From the NCBI GenBank assembly GCA_017472375.1, contig JAFUQL010000079.1, positions 1 to 16,160 on the forward strand: a stretch of DNA of 16,160 bases, given 5' to 3'. The translations under genes and the position numbers were made by a program. The notes below the pieces were generated by a model. The model searched no databases, was not told the DNA's origin, and worked only from the letters and a program-made list of their open reading frames with translations. Shown piece by piece: positions 1 through 7,935 of this stretch. The stretch comes from Oscillospiraceae bacterium. GTDB taxonomy: Bacteria > Bacillota > Clostridia > Oscillospirales > Ruminococcaceae. Position 1 is the first letter of the stretch. Each line of letters opens with the position of its first letter.

Positions 1-3000
1 GACGTGGATGCGGATGAGGTGGTCATCGGCCGCCGGTACTACCGCAGCGGCGACAGCGAATACACCATCAACGGCCAGCAGGTCCGCCTGAAGGACATCT
101 ACGAGCTGTTTCTGGACACCGGCCTTGGACGGGATGGCTATTCCATCATCGGTCAGGGCCGCATCGCGGAGATCGTGGGCGCAAAGAGCGCCGAGCGCCG
201 CGAGATCTTCGAGGAGGCCAGCGGCATCGCCAAGTACCGCTACCGCAAGAACGAGGCGCAGCGCCGCCTTGCCGCCACCGAGGACAACCTGGTGCGCCTG
301 CGGGACATCTTGGGCGAGAAGGAGAGCCGTCTGGGACCTCTGGAAAAAGAAAGCGAAAAAGCGACGAAATTCCTCGCATTGGCCGCCCGCCGCAAGGAGC
401 TGGAGGTCACTCTGTGGGTGGATGGTATCCGCCGCGCCCGGGACACGGTGCGCACCCAGCAGCGGGGCTATGAGACCGCCCGCGCCGACTACGACCGGCT
501 GACCGCCGAGATCGAGGCGCTGGACGCACAGGCAGAGGAGATCCGCGCACAGGTGCAGGCGCAGATCCTGGCCATTGAGCGGGCCAACGGGGACATCCGC
601 CGCATCACCGAGGAGCAGGCGGGCAGCGAGAGCCGCATCGCCGTGCTGAACAACGACATCGCCCACAACGACGCTGCCATCGCCGCCCGGCGGGAGGAGA
701 TCCGGCAGGGCGAGGAAGGGCAGGAGGCCATTGCAGCGGAGATCGCCGCTGCAGAGCAGGCCCTTGCCGACACCCGCACCCGCAGCGCAGAACTGCAGGG
801 GCAGGTGCAGGCGCTGGAGCAGCGTCTGGCGGAGATCCAGGCACAGAGCATGACCACCGGCGAGCGCCGCGGTCAGGTGACCGCCCGCCTGGCCGGGCTG
901 ACCGACGAGCAGACCGCCTGCCGTGTGGCCCGCGCCGCCAGCGAGAGCGCCGCCGAGGCCGCGGTGCTGCGGCAGGAGACCGCCCGCACTGAGCAGGCTG
1001 CCGCCGCCGAGGGCACCGAAGCACTGGAGACCGAACTGGCCGACACCCGCGTCTACCTGACCCGGGTGCAGGAGAAGCTGGCCCGTCTGGAGAACATCCA
1101 GAAGGGCCTGCGGCTGAAGCTGGACGGCCGCCAGAAACAGCTCGACGAGGCCGACGCCGCCGAGCAGAAGATCAGCCGCGAGCTGGAGGTGGCCCGCCAG
1201 CGCCAGAACCTGCTGCAGGATCTGGAGCGCAACATGGAGGGCTATCAGTACAGTGTCAAGGCGGTGATGCGCGCCGCCCAGAACCACCGCCTGCGGGGCA
1301 TCATCGTCCCGGTGGGCACCCTTCTGAATGTACAGAAAGGCTGCGAGGCAGCCATTGAGACCGCGCTGGGCGCTGCAGCCCAGAACATCGTGGTGGATGG
1401 CGAGACGGGTGCCAAGGCCGCCATTGCCTTCCTGAAGCAGGAGAAGGCCGGCCGTGCCACCTTCCTGCCGCTGGACACCATGCAGGGCAGCACGCTGGAT
1501 GCCTCCCGCCTGCCCGAGGGCGCACGGGTGGCCTCCACCCTGGTGGAGTACGACCCCCGCTATGAGCGGGTGGTGGCCAACCTGCTGGGGCGCATCCTCG
1601 TGGTGGAGGACATGGACGACGCAGCCCGTGTGGCCCGCCAGATGGGCTACCGCAACCGGGTGGTCACGCTGGACGGCCAGGTGGTCAATGCGGGCGGCAG
1701 CTTCACCGGCGGCAGTATGTCCCGCTCGGCGGGCCTGTTCAGCCGCCGGCAGGAGATCGACGAGCTGAAGCAGAAGATCGCCAAAATGGAGAAGAAGCAG
1801 GAGGAAGCCGAGGCTGCCACCGACAAGTGGAAGGCCGAGGTGGACACCCTGACCGCCCAGCTGACCGCCACCTCCAGTGAGGCCGTGGTGGCCGGGGGCG
1901 ATAAGATCCGCGCCGAGATGGAGGTGCGCCGGCTGGAGGCCGCTCTGCAGCAGAGCCAGGACACCGCCGCTGCCCTTACCGCCGAACTGGACGAACTGAC
2001 CGGGCGCATTGCCCGCTGCCGCGCCGAAGCTGCGGCGGCTCAGGCACAGGAGGAGGCCCTTGCGGGGCAGATCGCCGAGCTGGAGACCGAGCTGGCCGAG
2101 CTGAGCGGCAGCGACGATGCCTTTTTGGCGACCCGGGCCCGCCTGTCGGACGAGCTGGGGGAAAAGCGGCTGGCAAAGCTGGCCGCCGACAAGGATGCCG
2201 AGCGGCTGAGTGAGACCATCGGGACCCTGCACAGCCGCACCGGCGAGAGCGGAGCCCACCGGCTGGAGCTGGAGGAAGCCATCCGCCAGCTGGAAGCTGC
2301 CAACGAAGAAAACCGCCGGCAGATCGCTGAGATCGAGGAAGAAAAGGCTGAGAGCAGCGCCCGCATCGCTGCGCTGGAGGAGGCCATCCGTGCGGCCACC
2401 GAGCAGCGCCTGGCTGCCGAGGGCCGCTCTGCCGAGCAGAGCCAGCGGGTGCGCGCCCTCAGCGATGAGCGCGAGAAGATGAACGCCGAGATGGCCCGTC
2501 AGGCCGAGCGCAAGGCTGCGGCTGAGATCGAGTACGACCAGACGGTGGCCAAGCTCTGGGAGGAGTACCAGCTCACCCCCGGCGATGCGGCTGAGCTCTG
2601 TGTGGAGTTCGAGAACGTCACCGATCTGCGTCGCCAGGTGGCCGAGGTGCGGGGCAAGATCCGCAGTCTGGGCAATGTGAACGTGGGCGCCATCGAGGAG
2701 TTCCGTGAGGTGAGCGAGAGCTACAACACTCTGAAAAAGCAGGTCACCGACGTGGAAAAGAGCAAGGCCGAGCTGACCCGCATCATCGGCGGGCTGGAAG
2801 AGGAGATGCGCACCCAGTTCATCGCCAGCTTCAAGGAGATCAACGCCCACTTCGGGCGCATCTTCCGGGAGCTGTTTGGCGGCGGCAGTGCCCAGCTCAA
2901 GCTGGCCGACGACACCAACGTGCTGGAGAGCGGCATCGAGATCCAGGTGTCGCCCCCGGGCAAGGTCATCAAGAATCTGTCGGCGCTGTCTGGCGGCGAA

Positions 3001-3285
3001 CAGAGCCTGGTGGCTATTTGCATCTACTTCGCCATTTTGGCGGTGAACCCCGCGCCCTTCTGCATCCTGGACGAGATCGAGGCGGCGCTGGACGATGTGA
3101 ACGTGGTGCGGTACGCCCAGTACCTGCGGCGCATCTGCACCAACACCCAGTTCATTGTCATCACCCACCGCCGCGGCACCATGGAGTCTGCCGACGTGCT
3201 GTACGGCGTGACCATGCAGGAGGATGGCGTGAGCAAGCTGCTGAAGCTGGATCTGGAGAATGTGGATGCCAGCCTTGTCCATTGA
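1..3285 (+). CDS. smc: Chromosome partition protein SMC, 5'-truncated by window edge
   Basis: SMC is the ATPase core of the bacterial condensin (SMC-ScpAB) that organises and segregates the chromosome. The frame is open from base 1, so the true start and the Walker A P-loop (about 100 residues) lie outside the window. 1094 residues remain, compared with about 1190 in typical full-length proteins. Numbered from the first codon, the N-terminal head contains the segment DTGLGRDGYSIIGQG, then a long Glu/Ala/Arg-rich coiled coil. The hinge spans about 414-575, including the Gly-rich GGSFTGGS at 565-572. A returning coil leads to the C-terminal head, with the ABC signature LSGGE at 996-1000 and Walker B ending in LDEIEAALDD near 1023, followed by a QFIVITHRRGTME segment. 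The signature continues QSL where Bacillus SMC has RAL. It precedes ftsY by 55 bases, the common Firmicutes order. The family call is certain. Confidence 0.97.
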   Translation, partial: DVDADEVVIGRRYYRSGDSEYTINGQQVRLKDIYELFLDTGLGRDGYSIIGQGRIAEIVGAKSAERREIFEEASGIAKYRYRKNEAQRRLAATEDNLVRLRDILGEKESRLGPLEKESEKATKFLALAARRKELEVTLWVDGIRRARDTVRTQQRGYETARADYDRLTAEIEALDAQAEEIRAQVQAQILAIERANGDIRRITEEQAGSESRIAVLNNDIAHNDAAIAARREEIRQGEEGQEAIAAEIAAAEQALADTRTRSAELQGQVQALEQRLAEIQAQSMTTGERRGQVTARLAGLTDEQTACRVARAASESAAEAAVLRQETARTEQAAAAEGTEALETELADTRVYLTRVQEKLARLENIQKGLRLKLDGRQKQLDEADAAEQKISRELEVARQRQNLLQDLERNMEGYQYSVKAVMRAAQNHRLRGIIVPVGTLLNVQKGCEAAIETALGAAAQNIVVDGETGAKAAIAFLKQEKAGRATFLPLDTMQGSTLDASRLPEGARVASTLVEYDPRYERVVANLLGRILVVEDMDDAARVARQMGYRNRVVTLDGQVVNAGGSFTGGSMSRSAGLFSRRQEIDELKQKIAKMEKKQEEAEAATDKWKAEVDTLTAQLTATSSEAVVAGGDKIRAEMEVRRLEAALQQSQDTAAALTAELDELTGRIARCRAEAAAAQAQEEALAGQIAELETELAELSGSDDAFLATRARLSDELGEKRLAKLAADKDAERLSETIGTLHSRTGESGAHRLELEEAIRQLEAANEENRRQIAEIEEEKAESSARIAALEEAIRAATEQRLAAEGRSAEQSQRVRALSDEREKMNAEMARQAERKAAAEIEYDQTVAKLWEEYQLTPGDAAELCVEFENVTDLRRQVAEVRGKIRSLGNVNVGAIEEFREVSESYNTLKKQVTDVEKSKAELTRIIGGLEEEMRTQFIASFKEINAHFGRIFRELFGGGSAQLKLADDTNVLESGIEIQVSPPGKVIKNLSALSGGEQSLVAICIYFAILAVNPAPFCILDEIEAALDDVNVVRYAQYLRRICTNTQFIVITHRRGTMESADVLYGVTMQEDGVSKLLKLDLENVDASLVH

Positions 3286-3340
3286 GGGCCGGGTGCATCT
3301 GCATACTGTTTCAAATACAACACACCGCGAGGAAAAGACT

Positions 3341-4261
3341 ATGGGACTGTTTGGCAACAAGAAAAAGCTGGATGACGGCCTGAAGAAGACCCGCAACGGA
3401 TTCTTTGGCAACATCCTGAACATGATGGGCGCCAGCGAGATCGACGACGACCTGTACGAGGAGCTGGAGGAACAGCTCATTCTGGCCGACGTGGGCGCCG
3501 ACATGGCCTGCAAGCTGGTGGATCAGCTCAGCGCCGAGGTGAAGAGCAAGCACCTCAAGACCGGCCCTCAGGCGCTGGAGGCGCTGGGCGGCATCATCCG
3601 GCAGGAACTGACCCCCGAGACCGAGTTCGATCTGACCGGCAAGCCGGCGGTCATCCTGATCATCGGCGTGAACGGCGTGGGCAAGACCACCAGCATCGCC
3701 AAGCTGGCGAACCTGTATAAGAGCCAGGGCAAGCGGGTCATGCTGGCCGCCGGCGATACCTTCCGCGCCGCCGCCTCCGAGCAGCTGGCCGTCTGGGCGG
3801 GCCGCGCCGATGTGCCGCTGGTGAAGGCCGCCGAGGGCGCCGACCCCGCCGCGGTCATCTTTGACGCGGTGCAGTCTGCCGCCGCCCGCGGCTATGACAT
3901 CGTCATCTGCGACACCGCCGGCCGCCTGCACAACAAGAAGAACCTGATGGACGAGCTGACCAAGATCCGCCGCAGCGTGCCCAAGGCCTGCGCCGATGCC
4001 AGCGTGGAGACTCTGCTGGTGCTGGACGCCATCACCGGCCAGAACGCCATCAGCCAGGCCCGGGAGTTCGTGGCCGCTGCCGAGGCCACCGGCGTCATCC
4101 TCACCAAGCTGGACGGCACCGCCAAGGGCGGCTGCGTCATCAGCGTGAAGGACAAGCTGGGCCTGCCTGTGCGCTTTGTGGGCGTGGGCGAGGGCATCGA
4201 CGACCTGATGGTCTTCGATCCCGCCGACTTCGCCCAGAGCCTGCTGCGCAAGGAGGACTGA
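3341..4261 (+). CDS. ftsY: Signal recognition particle receptor FtsY
   Basis: FtsY is the GTPase receptor that docks SRP-ribosome complexes at the cytoplasmic membrane for co-translational insertion. The 306-residue protein is an NG-domain form with a short basic N-terminus (MGLFGNKKK) instead of the long acidic A domain of E. coli. The helical N domain covers about 30-90. The GTPase motifs are visible: P-loop GVNGVGKTT 109-117, DTFRA 139-143, DTAGR 191-195 and TKLDGTAKGG from 255. The start at 3341 is preferred because GAGGAAAAG lies just upstream. An in-frame ATG at 3260 would overlap smc and add 27 residues unlike FtsY. The XTP pyrophosphatase gene follows after 3 bases, so the two are almost certainly co-transcribed. 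Confidence 0.97.
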   Translation: MGLFGNKKKLDDGLKKTRNGFFGNILNMMGASEIDDDLYEELEEQLILADVGADMACKLVDQLSAEVKSKHLKTGPQALEALGGIIRQELTPETEFDLTGKPAVILIIGVNGVGKTTSIAKLANLYKSQGKRVMLAAGDTFRAAASEQLAVWAGRADVPLVKAAEGADPAAVIFDAVQSAAARGYDIVICDTAGRLHNKKNLMDELTKIRRSVPKACADASVETLLVLDAITGQNAISQAREFVAAAEATGVILTKLDGTAKGGCVISVKDKLGLPVRFVGVGEGIDDLMVFDPADFAQSLLRKED

Positions 4262-4264
4262 GCC

Positions 4265-4900
4265 ATGGAGATCGTTGCGGCCACCAACAATGCGGGCAAG
4301 CTGAAGGAGCTGCGCCGCAATCTGGAGCCCATGGGCTACACCCTGCGCACCCCCCGGGAGCTGGGTCTGGATCTGGACCCCGAGGAGGACGGCACCACCT
4401 TTGAGGCCAACGCCCTCATCAAGGCGCGGGCCTTCTGCGAGGCCGCCGGCATGGCGGTCATCGCGGACGACTCCGGTCTGGAGGTGGACGCCCTGAATGG
4501 TGCGCCGGGGGTGCATTCTGCCCGCTGGGGCGGGCACCACGGCGACGACGAGGCCAAAAACGTGAAGCTGCTGGCCGAGCTGGCCGGGGTGGATCGCGCC
4601 GCCCGCGCCGCCCGGTTCGTGTCGGCGGTGTGCTTCTGCCTGCCCGACGGCCGGTACTTTACCTACCTGGGCACCTGCCCCGGCTGGGTGGACTTTGCCC
4701 CCAAGGGCACCAACGGCTTCGGCTATGACCCCATCTTCGTGCCCGACTGCACCGGCACCGCCGACGGCCGCCGTCTGCCCAACACTGCCGGCCGCAGCTA
4801 CGCCGAGCTGGAGGACTGGGAGAAGGACGCCATCAGCCACCGCGGCGAGGCGCTGCGGGTGATGCAGGCGCGTCTGGCGGAGGATCTGGCCGCCCGCTGA
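4265..4900 (+). CDS. rdgB: XTP/dITP pyrophosphatase (RdgB/HAM1 family)
   Basis: This house-cleaning enzyme hydrolyses deaminated purine triphosphates (XTP, dITP, ITP) to monophosphates plus pyrophosphate, keeping them out of DNA and RNA. The 211-residue protein has the family landmarks: N-terminal ATNNAGKLKEL, the substrate loop FEANALIKA, ADDSGLEVD at 67-75 with the catalytic-base aspartate at 69, GAPGVHSARW, GTNGFGYDPIF, and C-terminal ISHRGEAL. Between FVP (about 158-160) and the GRSYAEL segment (176-182) it carries about 13 extra residues relative to the E. coli enzyme. Its ribosome binding site AGGAGG (4251-4256) lies inside the end of ftsY, only 3 bases separate the genes, and translation is probably coupled. 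Confidence 0.95.
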   Translation: MEIVAATNNAGKLKELRRNLEPMGYTLRTPRELGLDLDPEEDGTTFEANALIKARAFCEAAGMAVIADDSGLEVDALNGAPGVHSARWGGHHGDDEAKNVKLLAELAGVDRAARAARFVSAVCFCLPDGRYFTYLGTCPGWVDFAPKGTNGFGYDPIFVPDCTGTADGRRLPNTAGRSYAELEDWEKDAISHRGEALRVMQARLAEDLAAR

Positions 4901-4944
4901 ACTGACTTTTCCACCGGGAAAGCGAGATTTCGTTGAAAACTCAA

Positions 4945-4972
4945 GCGGGGTGCGTCCCAGCGGACGCCCCGC
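4945..4972 (+). other. GC-rich inverted repeat between rdgB and yhbY
   Basis: GCGGGG-TG-CGTCC (4945-4957) pairs with GGACGCCCCGC (4962-4972) around a CAGC loop. This is an 11-bp stem with a two-base bulge in the 126-base gap between rdgB and yhbY. No T-run follows on the plus strand, so it is not a standard intrinsic terminator. It may be an RNA stability or processing element, or a pause hairpin. No convincing promoter was found in the gap, so yhbY is probably read from upstream. Confidence 0.5.
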
Positions 4973-5026
4973 GGACGATCCGGAATGGGATACGACAACA
5001 AGGATGTTATTATAAAGGAGACAACT

Positions 5027-5323
5027 ATGCTGAATTCCAAGCAGCGCGCCTGGCTGCGCAGCCAGGCCAACACTCTGGACCCTGTGTTCCAGGTGGGCAA
5101 GGGCGAGATCGACGAGACCCTCATCAAGGCCACCGCCGACTGCCTGGCCGCCCGTGAGCTGATCAAGATGAAGGTGCTGGAGACCAGTATGTACAGCGCC
5201 CGCGAGGCCGCCGACGCTCTGGCCGAGGCCACCGGTGCGGACGTGGTGCAGGTCATCGGCTCCAAGTTCGTGCTGTTCCTGAAGAAGGACAAGGACTCCA
5301 AGTTCGACGCACTGCCCCGCTGA
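5027..5323 (+). CDS. yhbY: YhbY-family CRM-domain RNA-binding protein
   Basis: This is a single CRM (KhbY/YhbY) domain protein of 98 residues, the usual family length. Members bind RNA and associate with pre-50S ribosomal particles. The B. subtilis counterpart is YqeI. Landmarks seen are LNSKQRAWLRSQANTLDP at the N-terminus, then FQVGKGEI, and CLAARELIKMKVLE in the middle, all typical of the CRM fold. The start at 5027 is set by AAAGGAG at 5014-5020. An in-frame ATG at 4985 would add 14 residues lying over this Shine-Dalgarno site and is rejected. It heads the conserved yhbY-nadD-yqeK-rsfS block, and nadD follows after 25 bases. Confidence 0.94.
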   Translation: MLNSKQRAWLRSQANTLDPVFQVGKGEIDETLIKATADCLAARELIKMKVLETSMYSAREAADALAEATGADVVQVIGSKFVLFLKKDKDSKFDALPR

Positions 5324-5348
5324 AATTGACCAAAGGGAGGAGATCCCC

Positions 5349-5945
5349 ATGAAACTGCTGCTGTTTGGCGGCACCTTTGACCCGCCTCACATCGGCCACA
5401 TGAACCTGCTGAAAAGCGTGATGGAACTGGTGCAGCCCGACCAGGTGGTGGTGATGCCCGCGGGCACCCCGCCTCACAAGAAGGCCAGCGCCACCCCCGC
5501 CCAGTGGCGGCACGAGATGTGCGCCTGCTTTAAAGCGCTGGAACGGCCGGGCGAGGCCCGCATCCACATCAGCGACTGGGAGATCCGGCAGGGCGGCCGC
5601 AGCTACTCCATCGACACCATCGAGATGCTGGAGCGGGAGTACCCCGGCGCCGAGCTGTACCTGTCCATCGGCAGCGATATGCTGCTGAGCTTCACCACCT
5701 GGCGCCGCTGGCAGGACCTGCTGGCCAAGGCCACCCTGGTGGTGGAGAGCCGGGAGGACGGCGACCTGCCCGCCCTGAAGGCGGCGGCTGAGGCGCTGGA
5801 GCCTTACGGCGGGCGGGTGCTGTTTGCCCACGCACCGGCCCTGCCCATGGCCAGCAGCGACATCCGCGCGGGCCTTGCCGGCGATGAGGCACTGCCCCCG
5901 CCGGTGGGCGAGATCGCCCGCAAGTACCACCTGTACGGGAGGTAA
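5349..5945 (+). CDS. nadD: Nicotinate-nucleotide adenylyltransferase NadD
   Basis: NadD joins nicotinate mononucleotide and ATP to form deamido-NAD, the penultimate step of NAD synthesis. The 198-residue protein begins with the nucleotidyltransferase signature FGGTFDPPHIGH. It then shows PAGTPPHK, the internal SIGSDMLLSFTTW segment that corresponds to the family's G-D-x-L...W motif, and near the C-terminus SSDIRAG, matching the conserved SSTxIR motif. GGGAGGA at 5335-5341 places the start at 5349. The stop codon sits inside the ribosome binding region of yqeK, 5 bases before that gene, so NadD and the Ap4A hydrolase are probably made together. This arrangement is conserved in Firmicutes. Confidence 0.96.
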   Translation: MKLLLFGGTFDPPHIGHMNLLKSVMELVQPDQVVVMPAGTPPHKKASATPAQWRHEMCACFKALERPGEARIHISDWEIRQGGRSYSIDTIEMLEREYPGAELYLSIGSDMLLSFTTWRRWQDLLAKATLVVESREDGDLPALKAAAEALEPYGGRVLFAHAPALPMASSDIRAGLAGDEALPPPVGEIARKYHLYGR

Positions 5946-5950
5946 GAGCC

Positions 5951-6526
5951 ATGCCCATGACCCTGGAACAGGCCCGCCGCCTGGCCGAAGAACGCCTGAG
6001 CGAGAAGCGGTTTCAGCACACCCTGAACGTGTGCGAACTGGCGGTGGAACTGGCAAAAAAATGGGGCGCAGACCCCGAAAAAGCCGCCCTCGCAGCACTT
6101 TTGCACGATACAGCGAAAGAGCTGCCGAAGGAGGAAATGTTGCACATTATCAAGGATAATGCTATAATGGCAAGGAGCGCACATCTGCGGCCGAGCCCCG
6201 TGTGGCACGGCGTGTGCGCTGCGATCCTGGCCCGGACGGAGTGGGGCGTGGAGGACGAGGAGGTGCTGAGCGCCATCGCCTGCCACACCACCGGCAAGGC
6301 CGGGATGAGCTTGCTTGACAAGATCATTTTTCTTGCGGATATGACCAGTGCCGAGCGCACCTACCCTGAGGTGGAGTACCTGCGGCGGCGCGAGCATGAG
6401 GACATCCACCAGGCGATGGTGGAGGCCCTGGAGATGAACATCCAGTGGCTGGAGGAGAGCGGCCGACCGGTGGACGGGGAATCCTGCCGGGCGCTGCAGG
6501 ACTTGCGGCAGAGCATTGGAGGCTGA
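5951..6526 (+). CDS. yqeK: YqeK-type HD-domain Ap4A hydrolase
   Basis: This is an HD-superfamily metallohydrolase of 191 residues. B. subtilis YqeK is known to cleave diadenosine tetraphosphate symmetrically to ADP. Metal-site motifs are all present: FQHT near the N-terminus, ALLHDTAKEL (the HD pair), VWHG, ACHTTG and the later FLADM. The start at 5951 has GGGAGG (5937-5942) eight bases upstream, overlapping the end of nadD. A second ATG at 5957 is possible but less well spaced. Bases 6140-6168, inside the gene, are unusually AT-rich and resemble a promoter (separate entry). The LCP gene begins 8 bases after the stop. Confidence 0.93.
   Translation: MPMTLEQARRLAEERLSEKRFQHTLNVCELAVELAKKWGADPEKAALAALLHDTAKELPKEEMLHIIKDNAIMARSAHLRPSPVWHGVCAAILARTEWGVEDEEVLSAIACHTTGKAGMSLLDKIIFLADMTSAERTYPEVEYLRRREHEDIHQAMVEALEMNIQWLEESGRPVDGESCRALQDLRQSIGG
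6140..6168 (+). promoter_or_regulatory. Possible internal promoter inside yqeK
   Basis: A perfect TATAAT at 6163-6168 lies 17 bases downstream of TTGCAC (6140-6145), in an AT-rich island within a GC-rich gene. The -35 match is weak (TTG only), but the -10 and spacing are ideal. If active it would start transcripts about 360 bases before the LCP gene, giving LCP-rsfS-leuS expression independent of the upstream genes. It may be chance, since the codons read as ordinary yqeK sequence. Confidence 0.35.
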
Positions 6527-6534
6527 TCCCATCT

Positions 6535-7914
6535 ATGAGTGAACCCAAAAAACGCAAACTGAACACCAGCGGCGCAGGCCGCCGCGCCTACGATCAGGAC
6601 AAGGACGTCCCCCGGTCGCAGGCCGCAGGCAGAGCCCCCGCCGCCTACGACTACGAGAAAGACACCGGCGGCAAGCGCACCGTCCGCCGCACCGCCCAGA
6701 CCCGCAGCGGCAGCGGAATGCAGCAGACGGTCTACACCGTGCCCGCCGGCGGCAGTGGAGGCACGCCCCGCAGCCCCAAAAAGCGCAAAAAAAAGCGGGG
6801 TTTTCTGGCCACCTTCCTGCTGCTGCTTCTGGCCCTTGTGGGTCTCGGCGTGGCCGCGCTGGGCGTCACCTTCTATGTGGTGACCGACGGGATGCAGGGC
6901 AACGTGACCATCAGCGAGTTCATCAACACCCCCAAGGAGTACAAGGGCGATGTGGTGAACGTGCTGGTCTGCGGCATCGACTACGAGGAGGGCCGGGCCT
7001 ATTCCAACGACCCGGAATCCAACGATGGCATGACTGATATGATCATGTACGTCAACTTCGATGTGGCGAACAGGAAGATCAACATCATGCAGATCCCCCG
7101 CAACACCTTCGTGGGCGAGGATTGGCCCAACACCAATGGGCAGATCAACTCGGTGGCGCTGGCCGGCAAGTCCATCGACACGCTGGCGCAGCTCATCGCG
7201 GATCAGTTCAAGCTGCCGGTGGACTACTACGTCACCATCGACATGCAGTCCCTGAAGGAGATCGTGGACACCTTCGGCGGTGTGCGCGTGTATGTGCCCC
7301 GGGATATGTCCTACGGCGGCAGTGAGCTGAAGCAGGGCTACCAGACGCTGGACGGCAACGCAGCGGAGTTCTTCGTGCGCAACCGCCACGGCGAGGGCTA
7401 TGCCAACTCGGATCTGGATCGCCTGACCATGCAGCGGTACTTCTACTCCGGTCTGCTGCGCCAGTTCCGCACCATGACCGTGTGGGATGTGGCCAAGATG
7501 CTGCCGGTGTTCCGCAACTATGTGCGCACCGATGTGCCGGTGTCCACCATGGTCAGCCTGGGCGTGAGCCTGCTGCAGGTGGACAGCGCCAACATCATGC
7601 TGTGCCGCACCCCTGAGTACGGTTCCACCGAATACTACAACGGCAGCTCGGTCATCAACGCCGCCCCCAACGAGACGGCAGACCTGCTGAACCAATACTT
7701 CCGCACCTACACCGGCCCGGTGAGCGCCGAAGAGCTGAACCTGGCAAGCTGGTACCCCAGCAGCTCCTTCTACGATGCCAACATCTCGTTCATGGGCGCG
7801 CTGGACACCGAGACGCAGGATGCGGTGGTGAACAACAACATCGACGGCTCCAAGGACGATGTGGCTCTGAACCCGCCCAAGGCGGAGGAGCCCGAAGCCG
7901 CCCCCGCCGCCTGA
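6535..7914 (+). CDS. LytR-CpsA-Psr (LCP) family cell-wall polymer ligase
   Basis: LCP proteins transfer lipid-linked polymers (teichoic acid or capsule) onto peptidoglycan outside the membrane. The 459-residue protein has a basic, disordered cytoplasmic tail of about 85 residues ending in KKRKKKR, one transmembrane helix at about 89-115, then an extracellular LCP domain. Landmarks are VLVCGID, MTDMIM with D168, MQIPRNTF 185-192, GGVRVYVPRD, and the Arg-rich stretch around R282-R301 including DRLTMQR. At position 190 an Asn stands where family members normally have Asp (PRDT/PRDS). An acidic, Ala/Pro-rich C-terminal tail follows. The start at 6535 has GGAGG at 6518-6522, a long 12-base spacing. 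An in-frame ATG at 6445 would lie inside yqeK. The gene sits within the ribosome/NAD cluster, apparently as an insertion relative to B. subtilis. Confidence 0.93.
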   Translation: MSEPKKRKLNTSGAGRRAYDQDKDVPRSQAAGRAPAAYDYEKDTGGKRTVRRTAQTRSGSGMQQTVYTVPAGGSGGTPRSPKKRKKKRGFLATFLLLLLALVGLGVAALGVTFYVVTDGMQGNVTISEFINTPKEYKGDVVNVLVCGIDYEEGRAYSNDPESNDGMTDMIMYVNFDVANRKINIMQIPRNTFVGEDWPNTNGQINSVALAGKSIDTLAQLIADQFKLPVDYYVTIDMQSLKEIVDTFGGVRVYVPRDMSYGGSELKQGYQTLDGNAAEFFVRNRHGEGYANSDLDRLTMQRYFYSGLLRQFRTMTVWDVAKMLPVFRNYVRTDVPVSTMVSLGVSLLQVDSANIMLCRTPEYGSTEYYNGSSVINAAPNETADLLNQYFRTYTGPVSAEELNLASWYPSSSFYDANISFMGALDTETQDAVVNNNIDGSKDDVALNPPKAEEPEAAPAA

Positions 7915-7935
7915 CCCGACAGAAGGAGAACGACT

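Noticed and set aside
4933..5013. TTGAAA at 4933 and TGTTATTAT at 5005 as a yhbY promoter
   Set aside because: Their spacing is far too long for one promoter, neither has a partner hexamer, and a start from the latter would remove the Shine-Dalgarno site.
3311..5374. 687-codon minus-strand frame opposite ftsY, rdgB and yhbY
   Set aside because: Same cause: it spans three well-identified genes, lacks a ribosome binding site and has repetitive Gly/Leu/Val composition.
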